64,000 bases of DNA from Eukaryota sp. TZLM1-RC (taxonomy: Eukaryota > Metamonada: BaSk clade): contig JAUPSS010000012.1 of NCBI GenBank assembly GCA_040285825.1, positions 434,001 through 498,000 of the forward strand, given 5' to 3'. A program made the translations under genes and the position numbers. Positions 42,173 to 51,746 of the stretch are shown one piece after another. Within the stretch, counting starts at the first letter, position 1, and each line of letters starts with the position of its first letter. The notes under the pieces were generated by a model. It did not search any database. It was not told the DNA's origin and worked only from the letters and a program-made list of their open reading frames with translations.

Positions 42173-44662
42173 ATACGTATTGGATCACCTTTGGGTGGTT
42201 CCAATGACAACTCCGAGACTGTTAGGACTGATCCTCCTACGTCTCACTTTTCGAGTTCTTCCTCCCGAACTCCTCAGTCGGGACCAGAACAACCCTTGAC
42301 AACTGGGTCCGAGGGAAGCAATGCTTCTCCTCCTCCTGTGTTAACTCCTCCCTCCGGAGATTCTGTTACACAATCCAATGTTACAAGTTCTTCCTCCCAA
42401 ACTCCTCAGTTGGGTACAGAACAACCCTCTGGTGGCGAGAGAAGTGATACTTCCTCTCTACCCTCGGGTCAAGGTTCCACTCCATCTACGGATGACGTTC
42501 CTGTGGTTCCTATCAGTCTTCCTGTTCCTCCCTCTAATGTGGAAAACTTTGTACCTCTTTCTCCTCCCCCTGGTTCTGAAGGAGAGGTTGAAGATTCCCT
42601 TTTAGGTCCTGAACAGTTCAGTACTTTAGATGAAAATCTGAAGTATATCATCAACCAGACTGACCCTGACTCGGCCAGCAACAAGATATCTGAGCTGTTG
42701 AAGCTCAAGAGGGTAGAGCCTCCCTCTTCACCTATTGTTTGCGCTCCTGTTGCTCCTTCCACTTCTTCTACGGAAGCTCCTGGGGAAGGACAACAAGTTC
42801 CTTCTACTTCTTCTACGGAAGCTCCTGGGGAAGGACAACAAGCTCCTTCCATTCCTTCTAGAGAAGTTCCTATGGAAAGCAGCCCTCCGCAACAACCAGC
42901 TCCTCCTGCAGTCCCTGCTGGTAACTCTAATCCTACTACTCCTTCTCGAGAAGTTCCTGTAGCAGGTCCTCCTAATACTTCTGCTCCTACTACGGTAGCT
43001 CCTACAGAAGTCCATTCAACTCCATCTGTTCCTCCTTCGGGAGTTCCTACTAGAGGAGTAATTCATATTCCCCCAACCTCTGGCCAGACTCCTCAGCAAG
43101 GTCACGTTGTTTCTTCTGTTCCTGCTGCTTGGCAGGTGCTTAGTGCTGCACAGCCTAACACCTATCAAGCCCCAAGCCAGCCCCAGGAATCAGATTCTCC
43201 TTTCATCTCCACCCAGCAGAGGACTGAAGCTCAAACTTTAGTTCTCAATGCTGGTATTGAGTTAATGCAAGGAGATCCTGCATCGATTCCTCCCAATGAA
43301 CTCATTGCTGCTTTACCCCCATTTTGGGGTCCAGAAGTGGTTAATGATCACGGCTTTAGGATACGCAGAAGAATTGGCCCCTACATCCCAACGGAGGAAG
43401 TAGACAATCTTACAGTTCGTTGTGACCCTCCTCCAATTTATCCTCAACGGGATACTGTTGGAGGGTTCAGAACTCCTCGTGACGGTGTACAGAGGATCTT
43501 CGCTGGTGATGAGCTGAATCTCTTCCTCAACCGATGTAACCCATGTCCTTTCCCCAGGTTTAGCCCTGGATACAATGCCTCTCTTGATATTTATATCAAT
43601 AGAGATTTCAGGACTGGATGGTGGTACACTTACACTACGAACTACCAAAGATTGTACCTTCAAGACCGCAGACCTGACCTTTGTGCGTCATATTTTGGTC
43701 CGGAGCATAGAAGGAATAGGCCTTTAAGGGATGCCCTGATGAATGTACAGGAGAACATTGGCGTCACCAATTCTAGTTCTCTTCTGTGGGTCAATATCGA
43801 TGGTAATGTGCAAAGTTACTATCCGAGTGGTCATGACCCAGTAGAATTGAGAACTTCTGAGCCTGACCCAGTTGAGACAGACACAGTTTTCTCATCTTTG
43901 AGCATTGAGCCTCAAGATGACCAACAACAAGATGAGCCGATGGCAACTACTGACACTGTGGAGACAGTGCAACAACCTGTAGTTGTCCAATCTCAGGATC
44001 CATCAACTCCTTCCCAGGTCCCTCAGGACCCTAGGCTCCTAGGAGCAACTCCTTCTAACACTCCCATAGCTCCCCAGTTTTCCAACACTCTACTGATGGA
44101 AGCTATGGCGAGTTCACAAGATAGAGATAGAGATAGACAAAGAGGTGGTCGTCCTAGAAAACCCACCCTGGAAGCCAACGATATCTCTGACCCTGTAAGG
44201 ATCTTGAAATTCATCGACAGATTTATTCTGTATGCTAGGACTGAGAGGACCATTGAAGAGAGAGATATCAATGAATCTGATCCTACTCAAGTCAGACTAG
44301 CAAGAGAAGTGTCTGAATTAAGAAGGCAACTTGAGGAACGTTCTCGTCCTCCTGCCACTCCTCAATTCATAAGCAGAGAAAACCGGAACCTCCCTCTCGA
44401 TCAGAGATATGGTAACCCCCTCCACGAGTGGGACCGATTCAGAGCTGCTGCTCAAGTCGACCCTCGTAGGATTGCCTCCTGCGTTACTCCAGAGTGCTTA
44501 GCTGCTCTGAGAGCTCAAGGCAGATTTTCGTCTATGTCTGATAGTATCTCCGCTATCGACAACATTAATGAGGAGCAAATATGGGAATCAATATTACACC
44601 TCAGCCAGTATAGCACTTTAGAAACGGCGAGGAATCAGTTATATAGAGTTCAGATGAATTAG
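42149..44662 (+). CDS. Gag-type protein of element A, N-terminal part up to an in-frame TAG
   Basis: 837 residues starting MSNPHRSS within the LTR. Residues 1-350 are rich in P, S, T and E with a 15-residue tandem repeat (PSTSSTEAPGEGQQV, near 42755-42844). Residues 375-570 form a compact, tryptophan- and cysteine-containing block (FGPEHRRNRPLRDAL) unlike standard Gag. Then a P/Q-rich linker, a charged helical stretch (REVSELRRQLEERS) and the start of a capsid-like domain. The frame is closed by TAG at 44660-44662, but the same phase is open beyond it through the zinc knuckle and pol. A related copy in the window has TGG here, so the stop looks like a recent mutation and not a normal gag end. 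Confidence 0.8.
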   Translation: MSNPHRSSIRIGSPLGGSNDNSETVRTDPPTSHFSSSSSRTPQSGPEQPLTTGSEGSNASPPPVLTPPSGDSVTQSNVTSSSSQTPQLGTEQPSGGERSDTSSLPSGQGSTPSTDDVPVVPISLPVPPSNVENFVPLSPPPGSEGEVEDSLLGPEQFSTLDENLKYIINQTDPDSASNKISELLKLKRVEPPSSPIVCAPVAPSTSSTEAPGEGQQVPSTSSTEAPGEGQQAPSIPSREVPMESSPPQQPAPPAVPAGNSNPTTPSREVPVAGPPNTSAPTTVAPTEVHSTPSVPPSGVPTRGVIHIPPTSGQTPQQGHVVSSVPAAWQVLSAAQPNTYQAPSQPQESDSPFISTQQRTEAQTLVLNAGIELMQGDPASIPPNELIAALPPFWGPEVVNDHGFRIRRRIGPYIPTEEVDNLTVRCDPPPIYPQRDTVGGFRTPRDGVQRIFAGDELNLFLNRCNPCPFPRFSPGYNASLDIYINRDFRTGWWYTYTTNYQRLYLQDRRPDLCASYFGPEHRRNRPLRDALMNVQENIGVTNSSSLLWVNIDGNVQSYYPSGHDPVELRTSEPDPVETDTVFSSLSIEPQDDQQQDEPMATTDTVETVQQPVVVQSQDPSTPSQVPQDPRLLGATPSNTPIAPQFSNTLLMEAMASSQDRDRDRQRGGRPRKPTLEANDISDPVRILKFIDRFILYARTERTIEERDINESDPTQVRLAREVSELRRQLEERSRPPATPQFISRENRNLPLDQRYGNPLHEWDRFRAAAQVDPRRIASCVTPECLAALRAQGRFSSMSDSISAIDNINEEQIWESILHLSQYSTLETARNQLYRVQMN
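42181..42198 (+). other. Putative primer-binding site of element A
   Basis: Starts TGGATCACC, eight bases after the LTR. Element B has TGGAGCCCG at the same eight-base distance, which supports this placement, but the tRNA cannot be named. The site lies inside the gag reading frame. Confidence 0.4.
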
Positions 44663-47600
44663 AATATTCAGGACTTTAGGAATCGCTGGGGCGACTTCAC
44701 TGTGAGGTTAATGAGAACAGTTTCACGAAGTACCGCCATTTCTGACGTCAGGGCAAGCGACCGTGCCTTGTATGGTCAACATTTCCTACAGCGCATTCAA
44801 AACTGGGAAATTGCAACCCATATGATCGATTCTGTTGGTATTCAGGCCATCAGTGACAATCTGAGAACAGTATGGTCCACACCCAATGTTTGGCAACACC
44901 ATACTTTACAACAATTTGTCGACATCCTTGCTGCTGAATACATGAGTTGGTGTTCAGCAAGATCCTATGACGAGCAAAGGGCCAATATCAGTGACAGCTA
45001 TCAACAACATATGGGTCACTATGTTAGAGCAAACCCAAAGGACAAGAAAAGAATGAGCAAATTTAAGCCTGCGGGTTCCAGCGTCGCCCCTGCTCAACTC
45101 ACCAAAAGGAGCAAGTCGCAAATTAAGAAAGAAAGAGATAAAGCTGGTCTCTGTAGATTCTGTGGTTTTCCAGGCCACTCTATTAACGAATGTCCCGACC
45201 CTGATTGCCAGCGATCCAAGCAATGGCGAGATGCCAACCCAGATGCCGTTCGAGCATATTTGGCTAGGGGTAGTAGTAATAGTAGTAGTAGAGGCAGAGG
45301 TAGACGTAGAGGAAGAGGCAAGGGCCCTTCTAGTAGTAATAAACGTTCCCATAAATATTCAATGTTTACTATAGAGCAAGATAGCTCTCCAACAGGTAAT
45401 ACATCAAAGCAACGTTCAAACAAATGTTCCTTGTTTACTATAGAGCAAGACAGCTCTCCAGCATGTAAAACACCAAACATAAAACAAACCTCAGTCTCCA
45501 ACCAGTGGATTAAGTGTTTAACTAATCCTTTGACTACCCGGAATTTTAAAACAGCTACAACGATAGAAACACCAAATAAACCCTGTTTCAATCATGAGTT
45601 CGACTCGAACCCAGACTCAGAGTCCCACAGCGATATCTTCATGGTTCGCACCTCAGATGTCGCACGCAAAAATTTAAAATTGAAATTTTCAATAAATAAC
45701 TGCGAAATAGAAGGGATCATCGACTCTGGAGCTTCGATATCAGTCATCACTGTTGATTTAGCAGAGAGATGCAACATGGTAAAGACTAACCATTGCATAA
45801 ACTTTAAGTCTGCAAACAACATCATGTCGAAGTCTTTAGGATCAGCAGAAGGCACACTGAGCTTCAGACTCGGAAGTGTAACCCAATTAGTTCATGTGAA
45901 ACATAGCTTGGCCATCATTCCTGGCAACAATATGTTACTAATTGGTAGAGACCTGTTGCATCACCTAGGCTTATTGAACGATGAAGGCCTCTTCATCAAG
46001 ATGGATGAGGAACATCGTACATTACTTCTGCCTGAGGCTGAATTCGACCATCGAATCTCCCAAGTCTCAGATGTCGTCAACGTCCCCAGACGTTGGTTGG
46101 AGCACATACAGTCTTCTGGTTGTACTATTAACCTCGACTGTGATAACGACAAGAAGACCTTACTTCTAACCTTGAAAGAGTTCGAAGAGACATTCACCCT
46201 TAAGCCGCATGCTGATGGGATTGACTGTCCTCCAATGGAGATCAACTTTCATGATGAAAGTATTCGAGTCAGACGACCCCCTCGTAGGTTAAACCCCGAA
46301 AAGCAGAAAGTCGCCGAACAGATCTTCGATGAACTCGTCGAGTCTGGATTTGCTATACCATCGAACCATGAGTTTAGCTCTCCAGTATGTCTTGTGGTAT
46401 ACCCTGATCATCGTAAGCCTCGCCTTACTGGTGATTACAGCGGCAAGGACGGAGTCAACGCCAACACTATTCCCGTTGAACCTAATCTCCCCAGAATATC
46501 CGATGTGCTAGTCTTCCTTTCGGAAGCCAATTTCATCGGTACCCTTGACCTCCCCAAAGCCTTTTGGCAACTAAAGATTGCAGAAAAGGACTGGGAGAAG
46601 ACTGCCTTAAGCATCCCTGGCAAAAGTATCATGTTTAAACGTGCTGCTTTCGGCCTCAAGAACGTTCCTGCAGTTTTCCAGAACGTTATGGCAGACATCT
46701 TCTCCGGAGACGGTGTATTCATCTATATAGATGACATCATTATAGTAGGTAGAACCTTCAACGAGTTTTTCGGACGTCTAAGACGTGTCCTCAAGAAAGC
46801 TCGAACCCGTAGAGTTAGCCTTGGACTGCCCAAGTGCCATTTTGTGTCCTCTAGACACCCAATAAAGATCCTTGGTAGCAGATTCCAACACAAAACCAGG
46901 ACCATAGATCCTACACGCACAGAGTCTTTACTGAATCTTCCCAGACCTAAGACTGTGAAAGACGCCCGTAGCCTTGTCGGCTCAGTCAACTTCATTAGGG
47001 AATGGCTTCCCCAGGTAACCAAGCATGTTGCCCCGATCATCAAATTAACACACGGCAAACCACGTCGCTTCCAGTGGAAAGACACTCACGACTACCATTT
47101 AGCCGAAATCAAACGTCTGATCGCGGAGCATATGCCTCTCAACTTACCTCCGGTGGATAACCAAATACTAATTAGTTGTGATGCCTCTGATATAGCAGTT
47201 GGCGGCGTGATTTGGGAACAAATAGAACCCACTAAGGACCCTGGTACTTCCTTACTCAATAGGAAATGTAGACCAATCAGCTTCTTCAGCAGATTGTTGA
47301 CTAACTCCCAGCAGAACTGGCCCACGGTACAGAAAGAGCTTTATGCTATCCTTCTCATGCTTACCGAAAGTGGCTTCGAGAACTACCTCAAAGGAAGGCG
47401 TCTGATCATTTTCACAGATCACCAAAACCTTACTTACATGCTTACCGCTCCGAACAAAAACAGAATAGTCAGAAGGTGGCTTCCCATCTTTTCTGAGTTC
47501 CTATTCGACATAGTTCATACAAAAGGGGAAGAGAACCATTGGGCAGACATGCTATCTAGGATAGTACCGCCCCAAGACAATCATACCATCAACCATCTGG

Positions 47601-49249
47601 TACATTCTAATGACCAAGAGTTTCACCCTATCTACTACACAAATAGGATTGACGAAACTGAGTCAGAGAGATGCTTCGTTGAAGATCTCCATACATTTGA
47701 GAAGGTGCTCATCCTTCAAGACAAATGCTCCAATGACCTTCCACTCTTCGAGCCATGGCTCTGCAAGATCAGGTCCGAACAAAAGCGAGCCCTCGCTAAC
47801 CAGGACACCTCGTTTAACAACTGTACTTTGGATAGTCGTCTAGATCTTTATCTGACTCCAGAGCACAAGATCGTGATTCCTCAATCACTGGTTAAGGATA
47901 CGCTTAACCTTCTACATGGACTCCCGCAAGGTGGCCACCCCAGTAAGGCAGAAAGTCTCCTCAGACTCAAGAACAGCGACTACTGGTGGCCTAACATGCT
48001 TTCAGACATGACCAAGCACGTCCAAGAATGCCCCTCCTGTCAGAAGACAGCAGCAGTCCCCAAACTGCATGTCCCTACAACTGGTTCCTTGTGGGCTGAC
48101 AGACCTTTCGCAAGAGTTAACGTCGACGTCATTGGTCCTCTTCCAGAAGATCAAGACGGCCACAGATACATTCTTGTATTTGTGGATAGCTTCACGAGGT
48201 TCACTATCATAGTCCCTTTCAAAGAACTCAACGCCAACCTTACCGCTGACGCTCTCATATGGAAGGTATGCGCGATATTTGGGATCCCGTTCATAGTTCA
48301 TAGTGACAACGGTCCTGAGTTCTCTAAAGCTGTCTTCGACGCTCTATGTGAGTGTTTGGGCATAGAGGTCTCAAAGTCCGTCCCTCACTTCTCTCAGTCC
48401 AACGGTTTAGTCGAACGCCGTCACCGTGACATTTTGCAGAATTTGAGGAAGCTGCTCGTAGATTTTAACGCCTACGACGCATGGTCAGAGTACATACCCT
48501 GTGTACAATTGTTAATCAACTCATCCAAGAGTTCGATTACAGGTTACTCTCCATACGAGCTCATGTTTGGTTCAGATTTTAGCTCAAGAGCTGACCCCGG
48601 CAAAATCATAGAGACTCTCGAAAGCTCAACGTCTGAGTCAACCTACATCAACAACATTCAATCCAAATTTGCCAGATTGAAGAAGAAACAGGAGGAAGCA
48701 GAGCTCCGTCAAGCTTCCAAGGCTCCTCCTCGTGATTCCCAAATCGAAGCCAACCCTTTCTCTCCTGGCCAATTGGTCAAACGAGCTTCGTCTTCCACTG
48801 CTAAGTTACATGGTAACTACAAAGGACCATTCTTAGTTATTGACACACCCTCTACCTCCACAGTTGATATCAAAAATCTATGCACTGGTATGGTTGTTAA
48901 AGCCAGTGTGAAGCATCTCCAACCTTGGCATTCCAGTTTACCAGCTGATGATGAATTTCACTCCTGGGTTGCTGCTGGTGATGCAGAAGAGCACGTGATC
49001 CAGAAAGTCCTCAGTCAGGATGGTGATTACTGTCAAGTCCAATGGCCTGGCAATCATATTACCACTGAGCTGGTTTCGACTGTTCAAAACACCTCTGCCT
49101 ATAAAGAATTCTCCAAGTCTGTTTCTAATACTCGCTCTCGTCCTTCACGCCGTAAACGTCGTTCTGATAATATTAACAATAATGTTAATCCAACTCCTAT
49201 CAGGCCTCGACGTTCGAAAAGAAGAAAGGGCAGTGTTAGCCTTGGATAA
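44663..49249 (+). CDS. Gag end plus Pol of element A (zinc knuckle, PR, RT, RNase H, integrase, chromo-like tail)
   Basis: In phase with gag; first ATG at 44702. Residues counted from there: nucleocapsid knuckle CRFCGFPGHSINEC (about 151) with an RGRGRRRGRGK stretch; protease IIDSGAS (about 340); RT with LDLPKAFWQL and YIDD (about 675); RNase H ILISCDAS (about 825); integrase zinc domain HGLPQGGH and CPSCQ (about 1076-1113); integrase core DVIGPL, HSDNGPEF and GLVERRH (about 1142, 1201, 1237). A GPF/Y-like module (GNYKGPFLVI) follows near 1374. The tail HVIQKVLSQDGDYCQVQWPG has the spacing of a chromodomain-like fold. The last residues are very basic, ending at TAA 49247-49249, 16 bases into the LTR. 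All catalytic residues are present. Without suppression of the upstream TAG no Gag-Pol is made. Confidence 0.9.
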   Translation, partial: NIQDFRNRWGDFTVRLMRTVSRSTAISDVRASDRALYGQHFLQRIQNWEIATHMIDSVGIQAISDNLRTVWSTPNVWQHHTLQQFVDILAAEYMSWCSARSYDEQRANISDSYQQHMGHYVRANPKDKKRMSKFKPAGSSVAPAQLTKRSKSQIKKERDKAGLCRFCGFPGHSINECPDPDCQRSKQWRDANPDAVRAYLARGSSNSSSRGRGRRRGRGKGPSSSNKRSHKYSMFTIEQDSSPTGNTSKQRSNKCSLFTIEQDSSPACKTPNIKQTSVSNQWIKCLTNPLTTRNFKTATTIETPNKPCFNHEFDSNPDSESHSDIFMVRTSDVARKNLKLKFSINNCEIEGIIDSGASISVITVDLAERCNMVKTNHCINFKSANNIMSKSLGSAEGTLSFRLGSVTQLVHVKHSLAIIPGNNMLLIGRDLLHHLGLLNDEGLFIKMDEEHRTLLLPEAEFDHRISQVSDVVNVPRRWLEHIQSSGCTINLDCDNDKKTLLLTLKEFEETFTLKPHADGIDCPPMEINFHDESIRVRRPPRRLNPEKQKVAEQIFDELVESGFAIPSNHEFSSPVCLVVYPDHRKPRLTGDYSGKDGVNANTIPVEPNLPRISDVLVFLSEANFIGTLDLPKAFWQLKIAEKDWEKTALSIPGKSIMFKRAAFGLKNVPAVFQNVMADIFSGDGVFIYIDDIIIVGRTFNEFFGRLRRVLKKARTRRVSLGLPKCHFVSSRHPIKILGSRFQHKTRTIDPTRTESLLNLPRPKTVKDARSLVGSVNFIREWLPQVTKHVAPIIKLTHGKPRRFQWKDTHDYHLAEIKRLIAEHMPLNLPPVDNQILISCDASDIAVGGVIWEQIEPTKDPGTSLLNRKCRPISFFSRLLTNSQQNWPTVQKELYAILLMLTESGFENYLKGRRLIIFTDHQNLTYMLTAPNKNRIVRRWLPIFSEFLFDIVHTKGEENHWADMLSRIVPPQDNHTINHLVHSNDQEFHPIYYTNRIDETESERCFVEDLHTFEKVLILQDKCSNDLPLFEPWLCKIRSEQKRALANQDTSFNNCTLDSRLDLYLTPEHKIVIPQSLVKDTLNLLHGLPQGGHPSKAESLLRLKNSDYWWPNMLSDMTKHVQECPSCQKTAAVPKLHVPTTGSLWADRPFARVNVDVIGPLPEDQDGHRYILVFVDSFTRFTIIVPFKELNANLTADALIWKVCAIFGIPFIVHSDNGPEFSKAVFDALCECLGIEVSKSVPHFSQSNGLVERRHRDILQNLRKLLVDFNAYDAWSEYIPCVQLLINSSKSSITGYSPYELMFGSDFSSRADPGKIIETLESSTSESTYINNIQSKFARLKKKQEEAELRQASKAPPRDSQIEANPFSPGQLVKRASSSTAKLHGNYKGPFLVIDTPSTSTVDIKNLCTGMVVKASVKHLQPWHSSLPADDEFHSWVAAGDAEEHVIQKVLSQDGDYCQVQWPGNHITTELVSTVQNTSAYKEFSKSVSNTRSRPSRRKRRSDNINNNVNPTPIRPRRSKRRKGSVSLG
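49215..49233 (+). other. Polypurine tract of element A
   Basis: cgaaaagaagaaagggcag directly before the 3' LTR; plus-strand primer site. It lies in the pol frame and encodes the basic tail. Confidence 0.8.
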
Positions 49250-49393
49250 TATTTATAATAGTTTATTTATAGTTTATTTATAGTTATTGTAGTATTGCGC
49301 CCATGCGCTTAAGTTAAGGGAAATCCTCATTCCCTCGTAATAAATCTAATTACATTTAAGGTATACTCAATGTCTAACCCCCACAGATCATCA
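49234..49393 (+). repeat. 3' LTR of element A
   Basis: 160 bases, one difference from the 5' LTR. It carries the pol stop and a second copy of the gag start codon (49370), which opens an 86-codon frame into flanking DNA. Confidence 0.95.
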
Positions 49394-49397
49394 CCAT
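49394..49397 (+). repeat. Target-site duplication of element A, right
   Basis: CCAT, matching 42009-42012. Confidence 0.75.
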
Positions 49398-49778
49398 TGC
49401 TCATAAAGAAGAAACACCATGTTTTAAATAAACCTTTAAACGAATTTAAAAGAACAACTCCACAATATGTCCAATACGTTAGCCATTACTGCATCTGTGT
49501 CAAAGCATTGATTTTGTTTTTAGCACATGTAGTTATTTTTATACCAAACAAGTGTCATTGTGGTTTGCGAATTCCGTCCCCATTTGAAGGAATGATTGTT
49601 GCATTCCTACAATTGAAGATATTGGCTTGACATATACTTAGAATTTCGAGTTGAGTGACTGACTCAACGAATGTTGAAATCTAAACAATGAAAATCATTC
49701 TTCACAGACAACCTCTTCTTTCTAATCTTTAATCTTATATCTTTAATTTTATTGAATATTTTTGCCTATTACTTTGCA
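49398..49778. other. Intergenic, no gene recognised
   Basis: Right flank of element A. The open frame that enters from the LTR ends at 49630 and looks fortuitous. Confidence 0.4.
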
Positions 49779-50616
49779 ATACCTTATTCGTTGAGAGTTC
49801 TTCCGTATGTCTTAAATTGTTTGTTTAAATTAGAAGTGATCAGGCTTCTAACTTGTAAAGTTTCTAGACATATGATTGAAGCATTGTAATGCAGTTTGAG
49901 ATAGATTTCAGCTAGACGACATAACTAAAATAGAACCAACAGGTAAAATCTTTGATGATTTGGCGCAGTTCCTGAATGAACTTGTTAGCTATGGCTAAAC
50001 CTGACCTTCCAGTTTCGGAAAGTATCACGTGACCAAATCATTGATGATTTAAAGCAGTTCATCAATGAACTTTATGATTGACTAACAAAAAAAAGATGGT
50101 GCAAATTTATTACTTTCAACTAACCACTGAGTGATGATTGTTTATTTTAATTGGTCGAATAGCACATCCAATGTTGATCTACTTGGAAATATATTTCTTG
50201 CAAACAGGTCACTATAGAATGAAAATCAAACCAATGTAATATTTGAAAGAAAGTAATTTTACAATCAAATATTATGATATTTGTCAATATGATTTAATAA
50301 TTTTTCATTGAAGGGAAAAAAAGACCAAAATTACTCATTTATTTGGATTAAACCTTCGAAAATTAAAGATGATTCAGATTAATACTCAGGATTTATATAA
50401 AATTATTATCAGATTAATTGAAAAACAAAGATTAAAACAACAGAAAAAGAGATGAACAGATGATATCCAAAAATGTTAACAGAAGAACAAAATAATTTCT
50501 TTCATCCTTTTTCATATTGAACAAGCCAGTTTTAAGAAAAATGGTTATAAATTCAATATTTCAATATTTCAGTTTGTGTAGAGAGGGTCAGAGAGGATTG
50601 TTTTGGACTTCAATTT
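49779..50616 (+). repeat. Dispersed repeat of about 830 bases, copy 2
   Basis: Second copy of the segment at 13925-14753, same orientation, with a few small insertions (for example near 49888 and 50491). Ends coincide at aatacc and ggactt-aattt. Flanks differ from those of copy 1. Confidence 0.75.
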
Positions 50617-50892
50617 TAGTTAGGGTTTTACTGATAATGTAAATGGCTTCTGCTATGAGAATTAGGTCGGATTAGGTCGGAATATAGTATGAATTTCTGG
50701 ACTGTGATGGGATTTGGTAGAATGAGAAATATGGTCATGACTGTTTGTATCGGAGGATGAGGAGAACCCTCCTTCGGACATAATGTTTGTGTTGAAACTA
50801 AACACCTTTATTCAAATAAATTTACCACTCATTTTGTAGTGGAAAACAAGGTCACAAACCTAATCTTAATAAACAAGACAATTTTGTAATAT
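50617..50892. other. Spacer, possibly more Fanzor debris
   Basis: Includes a small direct repeat (attaggtcgg twice, about 50664-50683). Reading frames are broken. This is where the rest of the upstream Fanzor remnant would be expected, but I cannot recognise it. Confidence 0.3.
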
Positions 50893-51086
50893 TATAAAAG
50901 TCGACAAGCAGTTTCATGGGGTTTGAGGCAGTGTAATCAATGCAAAACGTTCTGGAATCGAGATACCAATTATGCTCTAGATATTCTGATGTTGGCTGAA
51001 CACATTCTGGATGGAAGAGAGAGAGATCAGAGGTGTTTAAGAAACAACAGTATCAAACCAAAGTTATTGAACCTACTGATGACAGT
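50893..51086 (+). pseudogene. C-terminal remnant of a second Fanzor nuclease
   Basis: One frame reads SRQAVSWGLRQCNQCKTFW followed by NRDTNYALDILMLAEHILDG and RERDQR. The C-x2-C-x3-W-N-R-D-x-N pattern is the second half of the zinc ribbon plus the RuvC-III aspartate of the TnpB/Fanzor family, and the A-E-H-I-L-D-G-R-E-R tail corresponds to SEHYHNERPEAF in the neighbouring gene. A stop (TAA) near 50890 closes the frame upstream and the first half of the ribbon is lost. The frame closes by about 51086. It is clearly a different copy from the 51.7-60.7 kb gene, and lies on the same strand 0.7 kb before it. Confidence 0.6.
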
Positions 51087-51746
51087 TTAAAGGCTGCTGG
51101 AAAGGGTACTGAAGGTGCTGGTATACCTATGAGTCCGATGCAACAACCTGATCTCAATACATTATCACCAGTAGCGAAAGCGAAAGTTGAAGAACAATGT
51201 ATAGTTTTGAAGTAACTTAAGAAATCAAGCTTTTGTCTATTTAGGTTGGTTCTTAGGAGAAAGGCCAAGAGCGAATGTGGTTAGCGAACTATTGTTAGTT
51301 AGCAACGCGACAATTGTAGGTGTAAGGGAGTCAGAAATGTTGTTTTCGCTGACGTTGTCAAGTCTTTACATCGGAGAAGATAGAGTTGGTGTAAGAGAGA
51401 AGTTGTGAATGTTGTCCTGTCAAGAGTCATTGTTAGGTTCAGTGGTTTCTATTTAAAGATAAAAGAAGTGTCAAGTTGATCAGATTATGAAAAAAAAACT
51501 TTATGCGAACTCATTGAAACAACACGTTCTTTTGATTGAATATGCTACTGTTATCACCGAGAAAACTCCTTCAACTGTAACCTTTTCACGAAAGAAAATA
51601 GTTTCGGCAGCTTAAATATCACGTATTATAGTGTTTAATTATCATTTTGCTCAGGCTTTGTATTTGTATAGATGTAAGAAGTTGTGAATAAATCAAACTT
51701 TTATTGTTGACTGTCTGATCTTTTCTCGACTGACATATTCACCCCA
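51087..51746. other. Upstream region of the disrupted Fanzor gene
   Basis: AT-rich. A 60-codon frame at 51033-51215 overlaps the remnant in another phase and is probably a shadow. Promoter elements cannot be singled out. Confidence 0.4.

Larger units (their letters stand above)
42013..49393 (+). mobile_element. Ty3-like LTR retrotransposon, element A, nearly intact
   Basis: A 7381-base element with 160-base LTRs that begin TG and end CA and differ at one position. A putative primer-binding site starts TGG eight bases inside the 5' LTR, and a purine tract precedes the 3' LTR. Gene order is gag, protease, RT, RNase H, integrase, as in Ty3-type elements. The only evident lesion is an in-frame TAG at 44660. 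The insertion is recent, judging by LTR identity. Gag translation starts inside the 5' LTR and pol ends inside the 3' LTR. Confidence 0.95.

Noticed and set aside
42755-42844. Two 45-base repeats as a possible CRISPR-like or minisatellite array
   Set aside because: They are two in-frame copies of a 15-residue low-complexity unit within gag.
39375-44662. UAG as a reassigned sense codon, because in-frame TAGs occur in the kinase and in element A
   Set aside because: TAG properly ends the RCC1/LRR gene, the serine hydrolase and other frames, and the two internal TAGs stand where different residues are expected (leucine-like in the kinase, tryptophan in the retroelement). Point mutations explain them.
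49370-49630. 86-codon frame downstream of element A as a host gene
   Set aside because: Its first residues come from the gag start in the LTR and the remainder is fortuitous readthrough into flanking DNA.
51033-51215. 60-codon frame upstream of the Fanzor gene as a leader peptide or partner gene
   Set aside because: It begins with GTG and overlaps the Fanzor remnant in another phase; the remnant's motif makes that phase the real one.
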